This document shows, one piece after another, positions 54,651 through 64,000 of a DNA stretch of 64,000 nucleotides (its first letter is position 1; the number at the start of each line of letters is the position of its first letter). The translations under genes were made by a program, and so were the position numbers. The stretch comes from Ostrinia nubilalis (lineage: Eukaryota > Arthropoda > Insecta > Lepidoptera > Crambidae). The stretch spans positions 2,215,001 to 2,279,000 of the forward strand of contig NC_087106.1 in the NCBI RefSeq assembly GCF_963855985.1, given 5' to 3'. The notes below the pieces were generated by a model that did not search any database, was not told where the DNA came from, and was given only the letters and a program-made list of their open reading frames with translations.

Positions 54651-55516
54651 GGCCTCAGCCTCGAACTTAGCGGGCAGCGGGGCGGAAGCGGCGGCGGCGC
54701 TGGAGCGGGGCGGGCAACGCAGACCCGTTCTCGAAACAAGCGGGCAGCTCGCGCGGCGCTTTAGCGGCGAACAATGATATTATATAAAAACAAAAGCAGA
54801 TATGTTATAAGCGCTCGCGCTGTGAATACTCAAATACGTCCCAATTGGGACGTCTTGTGTTTAGTTTTCGTGTGGCCTGCGTCGTGCGCAATCGCGTGCG
54901 TACCACACCGTAAGTTCCTGTTCTTACCAAAATAAATAAAAAATGCAATTATGACTCTAAAGTAAACAAAATACAAGGGATCTCTTACCACATGTGATTA
55001 TGCAAAATTATTTAGTATTTATATTTTCAATTATTTATGCAAACAATCAAGACGCCATGCGCCATGTTCAAGTTAAGAAAGAGAAAGCGATCTTGTTTTG
55101 ACGTTAGAGCGATAAGGATGCGTGCGCTGCGGACATAGATTAGTTAGTGCAGAATCGTTAAAACTATAGCTATCTCTTTCATTTGCGTGCTATTTCGTAT
55201 CTTTTGTTTCACTTATCAGTTACATTTGTCAATGTGTGCAATTTGGAATAGCTCGGCACGGATTCAAATCGTAATTTCTATGAACGTAACATATCTATAG
55301 TTCTTTAATATCATTGGCGGCGAAGTGTTGTGTTCGGGGTTGTGTTGTCGAAATATTTGTTTTTATTCGCAAACGAAATGTCTGAACAACGACGACAATT
55401 TTATTTCGATTCAAATTTATTCCTAACGCTCGATTTATTGTGGGCAAAAGAAGGAGTGCGCTGCCCGCTCGTTGCCCGCTCCCGCCCCGCTGCCCGATAA
55501 GTTCGAGGCTGAGGCC
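54651..55516. mobile_element. 866-bp Harbinger-type element with 35-bp TIR, TTA duplication
   Basis: GGCCTCAGCCTCGAACTTAG and its GC-rich continuation (CGGGCAGCGGGGCGG) are repeated inverted at the right with one mismatch, flanked by TTA at 54648-54650 and 55517-55519. The interior holds a TATA-like TATTATATAAAA at 54778 and a donor-like CACACCGTAAGT at 54905, but no transposase. Confidence 0.85.
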
Positions 55517-55519
55517 TTA

Positions 55520-56720
55520 GCCGGTTTTTGAAACGCAAACAAAATAAGGGATTAGTTTGCCCTCAGTTAAAGGGCGAATTGGGTCACACAAACATTGTCT
55601 GGAAGTTGATCCTGGTCAACAAAATATGTTTTTTCATTATGCATTATAATGTTTGGAGGTTAAGTTTGTAAATGCCTTTTCTGAAAATTACCAAATGAAT
55701 CTTGAAAATAATTAATGAGAAAATTACATACATATTCTCAGAACGACTTCGCTTATCCTTCATGGGTGACCGCATTGAAATCAAAATGATTTAAAATACA
55801 TAGGTGCATTTAAGAATTTTACATAATTATCAAGAGTGTATGGATTCGGCTTACTAGTAATTTTGTATGAATTAGCATGTAAATAATTTATTGGATTCTT
55901 ATTCTCGAAATGGTATTAATAAATTAATTATTTCATATGACTAACACTGAATACGTTTTCAGCGCCAAAGTGAGCAATTCATGGAATCAGTTATAATTTT
56001 CAATTACATTTAATGTTAAAATGTATTTTGAGTAGCTTACGAGTTACGTTACATTTACGAGAGAGTTATGCTTTGAATTTCTCGGTAACATCCAATTATT
56101 AAATTAATGTTGAGATTTGGAAAATTACAAATACATACCTAGTCAAAGAAGATATTGGAGCAATGCTTCAGCAGCTGTGATAGTTTTTTTCCGAGGTTTT
56201 TTTCTGAGTTTTAAGCCAGTATATTTTCAATGAAATATTATTTTTAGCATAGCAAACAAAAGGCCGGACCGGTAAAAGTAACATAGTAAAGTTTCAAGAA
56301 TTTCATAAGTAAATATTGTTTGAGAAAAAAAAATATTCTCAATTAGAGAAATTAGTGGAAGTTAGTTCCGATTCAATGATATTTATTTGGGTCTTTTTAT
56401 AATTTGTGAGGAAGTAGGTACATACCTACAGCTTATTTTCCGTGTATGCTACACACGGCCATATTATATCCCTAACATCATTAATTTGTTATGTACACAA
56501 ACTCAGATGTTGTAGGTAAAATTCAAGAATAGATAAAGTAATTATTTATCTAGTAGATGCTGAAGGCCGAAATAATCTAGATCTCAATCAAATGGCGCAT
56601 CTGAAGTGGCTAACGGTTGCAATTAATCAATATATTATCCTCTAACTCACGGCCAGTTCAATGGAAAATATCTACCTAGTTCACAATAAATCAATAAAAT
56701 CATTCAGAGAGAATAGGAGT
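55520..56720 (+). other. no recognisable feature
   Basis: AT-rich noncoding DNA. Confidence 0.45.
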
Positions 56721-56724
56721 TTTA

Positions 56725-56841
56725 GGCTGGGTTGCACCACCTTACTTAGCTTTAACAAACGTCAAAAATCTGTCAAACTCCATACAAAAAACACAGGTCA
56801 TCGTTATAGTTACGGTCAAAGTTAGAAGGTGCAACTCAGCT
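56725..56841. mobile_element. Harbinger-type MITE (GGCTGAGTTGCACCA family), copy 8
   Basis: The left end GGCTGGGTTGCACCACC is flanked by TTA; the right end GGTGCAACTCAGCT has one change. Confidence 0.85.
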
Positions 56842-56849
56842 TTGAAATT

Positions 56850-57360
56850 AAAAAGTTTTGAACTGTGTAAGTGTGTGATTCACTTTTGTATGAGGTGTGA
56901 TGAACTTTTTATGACACCTCAACGCAACGCAGCACCAAACTCACGTACCTATCTGGTTACTAAATTCTAGTAGCAAATAGTATGAACTACTTCGCCCAAA
57001 AAATAGGCTCGAATACAATGACGTATTTAAATCTACGAGTAGATACTGTTTCCACAGAAATTGTAATAATTTTCTTGTGTCCACATTTAATTTTGTCATT
57101 TACGTAGGTATGTTTAAATTGGTTTCATGACTATATTACAATTATAATAACGCGAGACTCGTGAGGTTCAAAGCGAGTAGGTTTCCTACTTTAATAGTAA
57201 ACTGACAGGCATAAATATAAAATGAAATTTTCAGACGGTCTTGGAATAGTCGGAAAAGTCAGCTTATAAAAATAAATGGTTAGGATCTAAACTTAGGTCT
57301 AAGGTAGACTGGCGGGTGCGGAAGCTGAAGCGATTTGCTTTGTAAAACAAACAAAACTTA
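56850..57360 (+). other. no recognisable feature
   Basis: Noncoding DNA. Confidence 0.4.
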
Positions 57361-57368
57361 TTTTTCTG

Positions 57369-57606
57369 TCATCATCATCATCTCAGCCATAGGACGTCCA
57401 TTGCTGAACATAGGCCTCCCCCAATGCTTTTCATGTTGCCCGGTTGGTAGCCTGCGTCCAGCGCCTTCCTGCTATGATGTCCACCTTTATGATGTCGTCG
57501 GAACAACTAGTGGGTGAACGTCCCACGCTGCGTTTTCCGGTACGCGGCCTCCACTCCAGAACCTTGCTGCCCCATCAGCCGTCAGTTCTGCGTACTATAT
57601 GCCCTG
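57369..57606 (-). mobile_element. RTE-type 3' end, family A
   Basis: ATCATCATCATCTCAGCCAT, GTCCCACGCTGCGTTTTCCG and GCCCCATCAGCCGTCAGTTC. Confidence 0.9.
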
Positions 57607-57609
57607 CTA

Positions 57610-58715
57610 CTATTTTTCTGTTATGTGTCAAATAAATAAATAATATTCTTGTCTATTCCTCTATTCTAGCCTCGCAGTTGTGGGCACTCTGAATACTATA
57701 ATATGTTCAAAATACAGTCTGAATCTTACCACCATCATTGTCTTCTAGAAGATGACTTTATGATGTTTTTAAATCCGTAATTTTATCACCAATACTACAC
57801 AAAACATTTCGAAGGTATTTTTTAACGGTGCAGATTTGATTATGAAGAATGCTTGTCCAGAAGAAGTCTATCCACAGTGTCTGACCTTGTATTAAAATGT
57901 TATGGATGATTGTGTCAATATAAAAGTCCTGTTCCAGCTTCCGCTCCCGCCACCTCTCATGTTTGAACTACCGCCCCGTTCCGTGGTAAAGTTTAATAAG
58001 CTCAGGTGTTTAGGACAGAAGGTTAAGGAGTCGATTCCCAGCGGGGGACTTTGTAATTCGTAAACTGATTATGCTTTGTAGCACTAAGCTCGTAAAAATT
58101 CCAAAAAATTGGGGCAAACTGTTTCCTTTGAAAACACAGTATATCAGACCTGATAGCACTCTTATTCCAAGCAGAATAAGAGCTATTTTGTAAACAACTG
58201 TAGCACTAGATGTGCTTCTGTACGGCCAGTTTTGTACAAATTTGGTTAGCGTACACTGTTAGAGGTTTAGTCTGAGTAAAGTACCAAAGTTTCATTTTGC
58301 AAAGGAAATTACCAAAATACTTGTACAGAATTGATGTTACATTTTGTGCTACAATAAAGTGCACCTTGTTGCTATTAAAGAGCTTAAAGTGGATTCATAC
58401 GAAATAATGAATGATTCTGAATTCGTTTCGAATATTACTTCTCTCGAAAGGAATTTCCAATATTATTTTATCAATGAATCTTTATAAATTCCATTTTAAA
58501 AAAGGCCAAGGCTTTTCAAAGAATAAATTGTCTGCCCAATGTCACTTGCTTGAGGAACAACGACAATATTAGGTTAATATAATTCTGCCATCTTGGCAAC
58601 TTCGAGGACTTGGCGACTGTCATTTTGAGCCATCAGTAAGGCACTTATAGCTTGCGACTTGCCAACGAGATGTATACCGTATACAGTATCCAGGGACAGA
58701 TTGAATGTAGATAAA
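57610..58715 (+). other. no recognisable feature
   Basis: Noncoding DNA without supported features. Confidence 0.4.
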
Positions 58716-58863
58716 GCTTTAGGGTCCACCCACAAGGTGGACCTAAGACCTCATAAAGGTAGCACGAACCGGGAGATGTAGAAATAATTGGGGAAGGCCC
58801 ACAGGATGACAGGACTTCTTAGGACTGAACTGAACATAGGTTCAACAGTGGACGTCCTGTGGG

Positions 58864-60548
58864 TAGGGCATGCATTATTCGTTCGATATTGGTATTCGAA
58901 TATTTCGAATACTAAAATTTATGGTATTCGAATACTTCGAATAAAACGATTTTTTCGAATACTGCTATTTACAATATAATGTAAATTGAAAGAAACACTT
59001 TTTTGTCTATAATCATCTTTATATGGATTAATTTGCTTAATACAATCATCTAACTTCAATAACTTTTTGAAAAAAAAAAACGCTGCTATCGAAGATAGAA
59101 AAAATACTGTTCAAACGAATGAAGCCCCACATCGGTGATCTGATACCTGAACACCAATTTGGTTTCCGGGAAAGACTCCACAACTGAACAGGTCCACAGA
59201 ACCATAAACATCATCTCAGAAGCACTAGAAAAGAAACAATACTGCTCAGCTGCGTTCTTGGACATAAGTCAAGCCTTCGACAAGGTCTGGCATAAAGGGC
59301 TCTTGTACAAACTGAAAAAGAACCTCCCATGTCCGTTCTACGAAATACTTAGGTCGTATTTGAAAGACAGATGCTTTGCCCTATGCAACATAACGTCCGG
59401 TATACCCCAGGTTAGTGTCTTGGGGCCTGTGCTTTACCTATTGTTTACCGCAGACCTGCCAACAACTGCAAATACATTCACAGGAACTTTTGCTGACGAC
59501 CATGTAACAATGGCAACACACGACGATCCAGTGAAAAATCTGTGCATGTTTATGTAACCTTCACTCTCAGAAGAGACTCCTGCCCACCGGTTAAACTTAA
59601 CGGTATCCAAATACCTCAGGCTGAGCCGCTGAGGACGTTAGGTATCTGAGCTTGCACTTGGATCGCAGGCTAACCTGGACCAGGCTTTCTCCAAGCATAT
59701 ATGGATGGACAAAGAGGAAGCACCTAGATGCCAAACTAAGAAACATGATGTGGCTTGTCGTAGTCCAATCACAGCTAAATACTAGTAGCAATATGATGGT
59801 CTACAAAACTATCCTTAAACCTATCTGGACCTACGGGATACAGCTGTGAGGAACAGCTGCCAACTCCAATCTCGACATAATCGAGCGCTTACAGACAAAA
59901 GCCATACGTTTGATTTACCAAATCCCGTGGTATATTAGCAACAGGCTCATCTATCAGGACTTGCCATTGCCCACAGTCAGAGAGGAAATAAAGAGCCACA
60001 CACTCCGCTACAGGGATTAACTTATCATCCAAACTCATCAGTCCAACAACTCATGACCATTAAAGGCTTCTTATTTAGAAGACTGCAAAGAGCTAGTGTC
60101 AGGACTTCAGGAGTCTTCTTAGTAGATTCCATCCAGGACAGTTGAGAAACCATGACCACTGAGGGCAACTGAGTCACTGGACCCCTGCTGATTTACTACG
60201 AACTAAATATCTCATTACAACAGGAGATAACTACACCATAACTCTAACACCATATATGCCTGGCACTTGAACCTTTTTCGCGAATATTGGTTGGCACTTG
60301 AACGGATATCTGCGATTGCGCGCACTTGTCCATTCATCTAACCTTACCGCTAACTTCTTGCTTGCAGTTTTAATAGTTATAAGTTTTATTAAGTAGTTTG
60401 CGGTCAGATATTTTTACAAGTTTTTAATAGGAAAGGCGTATTCGTATTGTTCGAAAAGACCGAATAATTGTATAGATGCTATTCGAATAATAAATGTGGC
60501 GAATATCCGAATAATATGGATATCCGGATATCCGAATTGCATGCCCTA
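58864..60548. mobile_element. hAT-type element, TAGGGCATGCA ends, 8-bp duplication
   Basis: TAGGGCATGCA and TGCATGCCCTA are inverted ends, flanked by CCTGTGGG at 58856-58863 and 60549-60556. Subterminal TATTCGAATA-type words are dense on both sides. The centre is occupied by a Jockey-like remnant. Confidence 0.93.
59098..60010 (+). pseudogene. degraded Jockey-like reverse transcriptase nested in the hAT
   Basis: Frame pieces read IPEHQFGFRE, then CSAAFLDISQAFDKVWHKGL (RT motif A), LLYKLKKNLPCPFYEILRSY, SGIPQVSVLGPVLYLLFTAD (motif B; the usual GVPQGS is altered to GIPQVS) and FTGTFADDHVT (motif C, FADD). C-terminal pieces such as NSNLDIIERLQTKAIRLIYQ and PWYISN follow. Stops and shifts are frequent and both ends are missing. 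Confidence 0.85.
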
Positions 60549-60560
60549 CCTGTGGGTGAA

Positions 60561-60582
60561 ATGATGATGATGATGATGATGA
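60561..60582 (+). repeat. ATG microsatellite
   Basis: ATGATG triplets form the tail of the interrupted RTE fragment. Confidence 0.9.
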
Positions 60583-60628
60583 TGAAAGCTTTAGGATCTT
60601 GAATCAGGAATACATTTTACATGATTAT

Positions 60629-60796
60629 GTTCGTTCGTTTCAGCCAAATGACGTCAACTGCTGGACAAAGGCCTCCCCCAAGGTTTTCCATAATGAACGG
60701 TCCTGCGCTGCCCGCATCCAGGCTCTTCCCGCGACCTTTACCAGATCGTCGGTCCACCTATTAGGAGGCCTGCCCACGCTACATCGTCCAGCCTTG
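60629..60796 (-). mobile_element. RTE-type 3' end, family B
   Basis: GTTCGTTCGTTTCAGCCAAA, GCTGGACAAAGGCCTCCCCC and CGATCGT-type continuation GATCGTCGGTCCACCTA. Confidence 0.9.
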
Positions 60797-60799
60797 CAT

Positions 60800-61935
60800 G
60801 ATTATGTACTTTTGCTCAAATGAAAATGTAGAAGTGCAGCTTTACCCATCAAGCCATTCTCGACACATTGTTCAGGTTCGGACCACCGAAGCGGTGACTG
60901 ACAGGCGAATCGCCCGACGGGTTAGGAATCTATTCAACGACTAGCTTCGCTGTTCATTTCTATTTTGTACTCTATTTGTGTTGTACGAGAGGTGACATTA
61001 GGGTGACTGAGTTCCTCATTGTACACACGCCAGCACATCAGGCTACCCATTTTTGTTGCACACTCGCCCCTATTACAAGTGCACAAGAACCCACAGTGGT
61101 TACGTTGACGTGCCGTCGTCTGGACCTAAGAAGTTCTGTTTTTTCGTTTATTTAAAAAAATATGTATCATGCGTTTATTTTAAAACACTGTATCGTTTCT
61201 ATTTTATTACCTAACCTACCAGACCAGCGGCGTTTAACGCAGTGCGACCGCGTTAGGACCTTTTGTTTGGCCTTAACGACCGTAATTGGCGGCTTGTGTA
61301 ACACGTTATGGTTTTGGCAACACGTGGCCAAGACTTGGCCAATATTGCTGGCGTTGTGAAACTTTTTGAGCCACTTCTAAGACCTGAGAGTCATGGTGGA
61401 TCATAATTATACGAGTTTTTTTTACAATCTGATGATAAGTAGTATTTAACTGTAGACAACGGCTTTAATTAATCACTTTAGAGTAAGTACTAAATTAAAC
61501 AAACTGGGTTTGTGTTTTATTCATAAAAAAGGAATATACCTACGTAGAATAAATTTTGATGTAGCTAAATTACGAAATAAACACCCTGATATTCACGGAA
61601 ACTGCTGAAATTTAAAAAATATCCAATTTAAATAATTTTAGGTTAATTACAGACGTAATCACATACATTTTGCTAATTAGCCCTAACTAGACCATAAACG
61701 GCGCTTGGTAAAGTTAACGTCTGCCGTTGACCCAAAAATGCCTCATGTTCCCTAATTTTTGTTGAAACTGAAATATATTCATAGGATACTTGGAATTCCG
61801 CTGCTCTTAACAAAACATGGTTAAATCAACATATAGTATTTTGACTAAGAAGTAAGTATGTAATATTCCGTCTGAAGAATAGGTTCCTTTTGTAAATACA
61901 TCGAATAAAGCATGTATAAATTACGCTAATATAAA
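60800..61935 (+). other. no supported gene
   Basis: A 22-codon exon-like frame at 60876 follows a TTGTTCAG acceptor-like site but cannot be assigned. Otherwise noncoding. Confidence 0.35.
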
Positions 61936-61940
61936 AAACT

Positions 61941-62147
61941 AGCTTTTGCCCGCGACTTCGAGAAAGTCTGTCACAGAAAAACTTTATCGCGCGCGTCACT
62001 GTTTCAAAAACTGGGATAAAAACTGTCCTATGGCCTTTCCCGGGACTCAGTTCATCTCTACCAAATTTCATCAAAATTGGATCAGTGGTTTAGTCGTGAA
62101 CGCATGACAGACAGACAGAGTTACTTTCGCGTTAATAATATTAGTAG
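61941..62147 (-). mobile_element. non-autonomous Helitron (Lep1-like)
   Basis: CTAGCTTTTGCCCGCGACTT at the left is the 3' end in reverse. CCAAATTTCATCAAAATTGG, GACAGACAGACAG and ATAATATTAGTAGGG are at the right. Confidence 0.88.
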
Positions 62148-62270
62148 GGAAGTAGGGATATGTGTATTCGCAGAAAATTCTGATCGCCACGTGTACAATT
62201 TTCGTTTCTATTCTTTATTACTTTCATTGTTTTTATTACGAGTACCTATTTCCTTTCTGAGTAGTGACTG

Positions 62271-62416
62271 ACGCCCGTATTCACAAACAATGCTTGCTTA
62301 AGTGAATCACCAAATCGAACGCACAGCGTTAAATATAGCTCTGTGATTGGTTCGTTTGTCACCATGTGCGTCCACGCGCACTGTGAGAACTCGTAGTAAT
62401 TTGTGAATACGGGTGT
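62271..62416 (+). mobile_element. CGCCCGTATTCAC-type MITE
   Basis: ACGCCCGTATTCACAAAC at the left and TTTGTGAATACGGGTGT at the right are inverted. Confidence 0.88.
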
Positions 62417-62424
62417 GTGTTTCT

Positions 62425-62545
62425 TGAGCTGCTACTTCTCAGCACTGGCCCATTTATTGTCCTGAAGCAGTGGTAGGGTAATTACTGGGACGTATAAAAG
62501 TGCTTTTTAAAAGTCTACTTGCAGTTTTATGAGTTCTCTTTGCGT
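62425..62545 (+). repeat. LINE-type 3' tail repeat (CTTCTTCTCAGCAC family)
   Basis: TTTCTTGAGCTGCTACTTCT, GTGGTAGGGTAATTACTGGG and AAAGTGCTTTTTAAAAG. Confidence 0.8.
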
Positions 62546-62657
62546 TCTTCATAATATCACTCGAAACAAAATCAAGCTGTATGGAGTCAATCAGGCCTGA
62601 AGCCAGGGGGTTGGGATTCTGTAAAAAGTAATGATAATAATTCTTACTTGTATCTCG

Positions 62658-63250
62658 TAATACCAGGCCTGTTCATCTCCGCGAGTTTACATCGAAAACA
62701 AAACACGCACGATGGCTCACCTACAGGATACTATTCGACAAGGCCTCACGTACGAGCGAACATTGACTCACACACGCGTATTCTTGTGTATCGTCGTCGT
62801 CGTCGTCGTTTCAGCCGAAAGACGTCCACTGCTGGACAAAGGCCTCTGTGTATGATGGAAGAAAATAAAGAAAATGGTGTATTAAATACTGTGCAGTATT
62901 TAACTGCCTAAATAATAATAAAAACACAGAATGTACTTTTTTAAGTTGCCTCAAGACACTGAGAGGTAAATAAGTAGTTAATATTATTCATGATAATTCA
63001 TGCTAAATCACGTATTTCCTCCGCCATTTTCCGCAGTTTGGCACCTCACGTACACATCATTTTACCGAAGTCAGCCCTATAGCTTCGGCGCAGTGCCGAT
63101 CACTGACGTTTGTCAACAAAATGGTGCTTGACTCTTGAGACAAGCTAAATTACACCATATTGTTAATGACATTGAGCATAATTTTTTTTAAATACCTTCG
63201 CGAAGGAAAACTTCTGTACGTAGTACTTATTATTATTCTGTGGTAATACT
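62658..63250 (-). mobile_element. unnamed repeat Y, second copy of the 36-38 kb repeat, unoccupied
   Basis: The reverse complement matches 36034-36112 joined directly to 37516-37963. It lacks the 1.4-kb TIR element but carries its own small RTE-tail insertion at 62791-62846. Confidence 0.88.
62791..62846 (-). mobile_element. 56-bp RTE 3' tail with 6-bp target duplication
   Basis: A TCG triplet run, TTTCAGCCGAAAGACGTCCA and GCTGGACAAAGGCCTC are flanked by TGTGTA at 62785-62790 and 62847-62852. Absent from repeat X. Confidence 0.9.
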
Positions 63251-63750
63251 TAATTGTGTATATTTATAATAGGACAGCATTCACTCTCTCTACATTTTAA
63301 TTGTAGTTCGCAAGACGTCATTGTTACAATTGGAATATGGTTGTGTTGTCAACTTTTGACCACTTTGGGCGTCAGGAACTATTGGACGCTGACTGTGCAA
63401 AAAAGCAATCCGATACAGCGGTCCATTCCACTTGTGTACCCTAATAATAACCATCTAATCATTCAATTATGTTAATCTCCAGCATAATTCGTAACTTATC
63501 GGGGCTTGGACTTATCCCGGTATTCCCATGATCGATTGCCACCTCCGAACATTCGGCACGTTCCGCACTACAGACAAAAACATATTAAATCCCCTCAAAG
63601 TGAGTTATTGGCCCAATATCGACACAACAAAAGGCTGAGCACAATGGCCCAGGATGCCTCAGTAATGGGATAACAGTGAGACACCTAGCTTTTGTAGATG
63701 TCTACGCAAAACTGGTACTTCCTCAGCTATTAAAGATACAAACCTGAGTA
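63251..63750 (+). other. no recognisable feature
   Basis: Noncoding; a short ORF at 63254 has no recognisable content. Confidence 0.4.
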
Positions 63751-63755
63751 CTTTC

Positions 63756-63876
63756 GACGATCTGGTGAAGGTCGCTGGAAGAACCTGGATGCGGGCAGCG
63801 CAGGACCGGTCGTTATGGAAATCCTTGGGGGAGGCCTTTGTCCAGCAGTGGACGTCATTTGGCTGAAACAAACGAG
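63756..63876 (+). mobile_element. RTE-type 3' end, family B
   Basis: GACGATCTGGTGAAGGTCGC, GCGGGCAGCGCAGGACCGGT and GTCCAGCAGTGGACGTCATT. Confidence 0.9.
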
Positions 63877-63895
63877 AACTTATTTTATAAAGAAC

Positions 63896-64000
63896 TAGCG
63901 GCTGCCCGCGACTTCGTACGCGTGGATCCCGTTTTACCCCCTTAGGGGTGGAGTTTCGTAAAATGCTTTCTTAGCGGATGCCTACGTCATAACATCTACC
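63896..64000 (-). mobile_element. Helitron, GATCCACGCGTACGAAG subfamily, cut by the window end
   Basis: CTAGCGGCTGCCCGCGACTT, GTACGCGTGGATCCCGTTTT and CCCTTAGGGGTGGAGTTTCG are the 3' end in reverse. Confidence 0.88.

Larger units (their letters stand above)
58724..60582 (+). mobile_element. RTE-type 3' end, family A, split by a hAT element
   Basis: The left part is 58724-58863 (CCCACAAGGTGGACCTAAGA, CAACAGTGGACGTCCTGTGG). The right part is 60557-60582 (TGAAATGATGATGATG). The hAT element at 58864-60548 interrupts it. Confidence 0.88.

Noticed and set aside
60876..60944. 22-codon frame after an acceptor-like TTGTTCAG
   Set aside because: Too short and without upstream exon or polyadenylation signal nearby; the arginine-rich content alone does not support a gene.
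1..64000. CRISPR arrays, rRNA, bacterial operons or integrated viral genomes
   Set aside because: None seen: repeats here are dispersed elements, tandem minisatellite or exon duplication, and the only polymerase-like genes are retrotransposon reverse transcriptases.

Overview
The window looks like one stretch of a lepidopteran (moth or butterfly) nuclear genome. It is AT-rich and split by spliceosomal introns. It is packed with repeats typical of Lepidoptera: 3'-end fragments of RTE-type retrotransposons, CTAG-ended mini-Helitrons, hAT, PIF/Harbinger and mariner-type MITEs, and LINE 3' tails. No bacterial features, CRISPR arrays or rRNA genes are visible. The species cannot be named from sequence alone.

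One complete protein-coding gene is supported, at about 549-15275 on the + strand. It is a secreted histidine acid phosphatase (prostatic/lysosomal/venom acid phosphatase-like group) with eight coding exons encoding 388 residues. Every exon has GT-AG borders and matching phases, and the exons carry the RHGxRTP, RSTD and HD catalytic motifs in order. An acceptor just upstream of the ATG implies a 5' noncoding exon further upstream. The last 162 coding bases of exon 7, with the catalytic HD pair, are tandemly repeated twice more inside intron 7. Both copies are open, in frame and followed by intact donors, and one has His changed to Asn.

From about 15.3 kb to the end no complete gene is visible. 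A CpG-richer segment ending in a splice donor near 27383 could be the promoter and 5' noncoding exon of a second gene, with the rest of the window as its first intron; this is weakly supported. Two or three short exon-like ORFs are unassigned.

Most of the remaining annotation is mobile DNA, much of it nested. The clearest structures are: three copies of a 1.4-kb TIR element (ends GGGTCATTCCAT) with 4-bp target duplications and seven internal copies of a 14-bp motif, one of which has its matching empty site in this window; two copies of a hairpin plus tRNA-like element with 13-bp target duplications; hAT elements with 8-bp duplications at 32.2, 33.5, 47.4 and 58.9 kb, three of which hold other elements; a 5.3-kb inverted-end element (45263-50534) enclosing a hAT that encloses the tRNA-hairpin element; a 120-bp Harbinger-type MITE family with eight copies; and a MITE expanded internally by a 109-bp tandem repeat. 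Degraded reverse transcriptases (R2/R4-like, Jockey-like, RTE-like) and a decayed mariner/Tc1-type transposase are also present.
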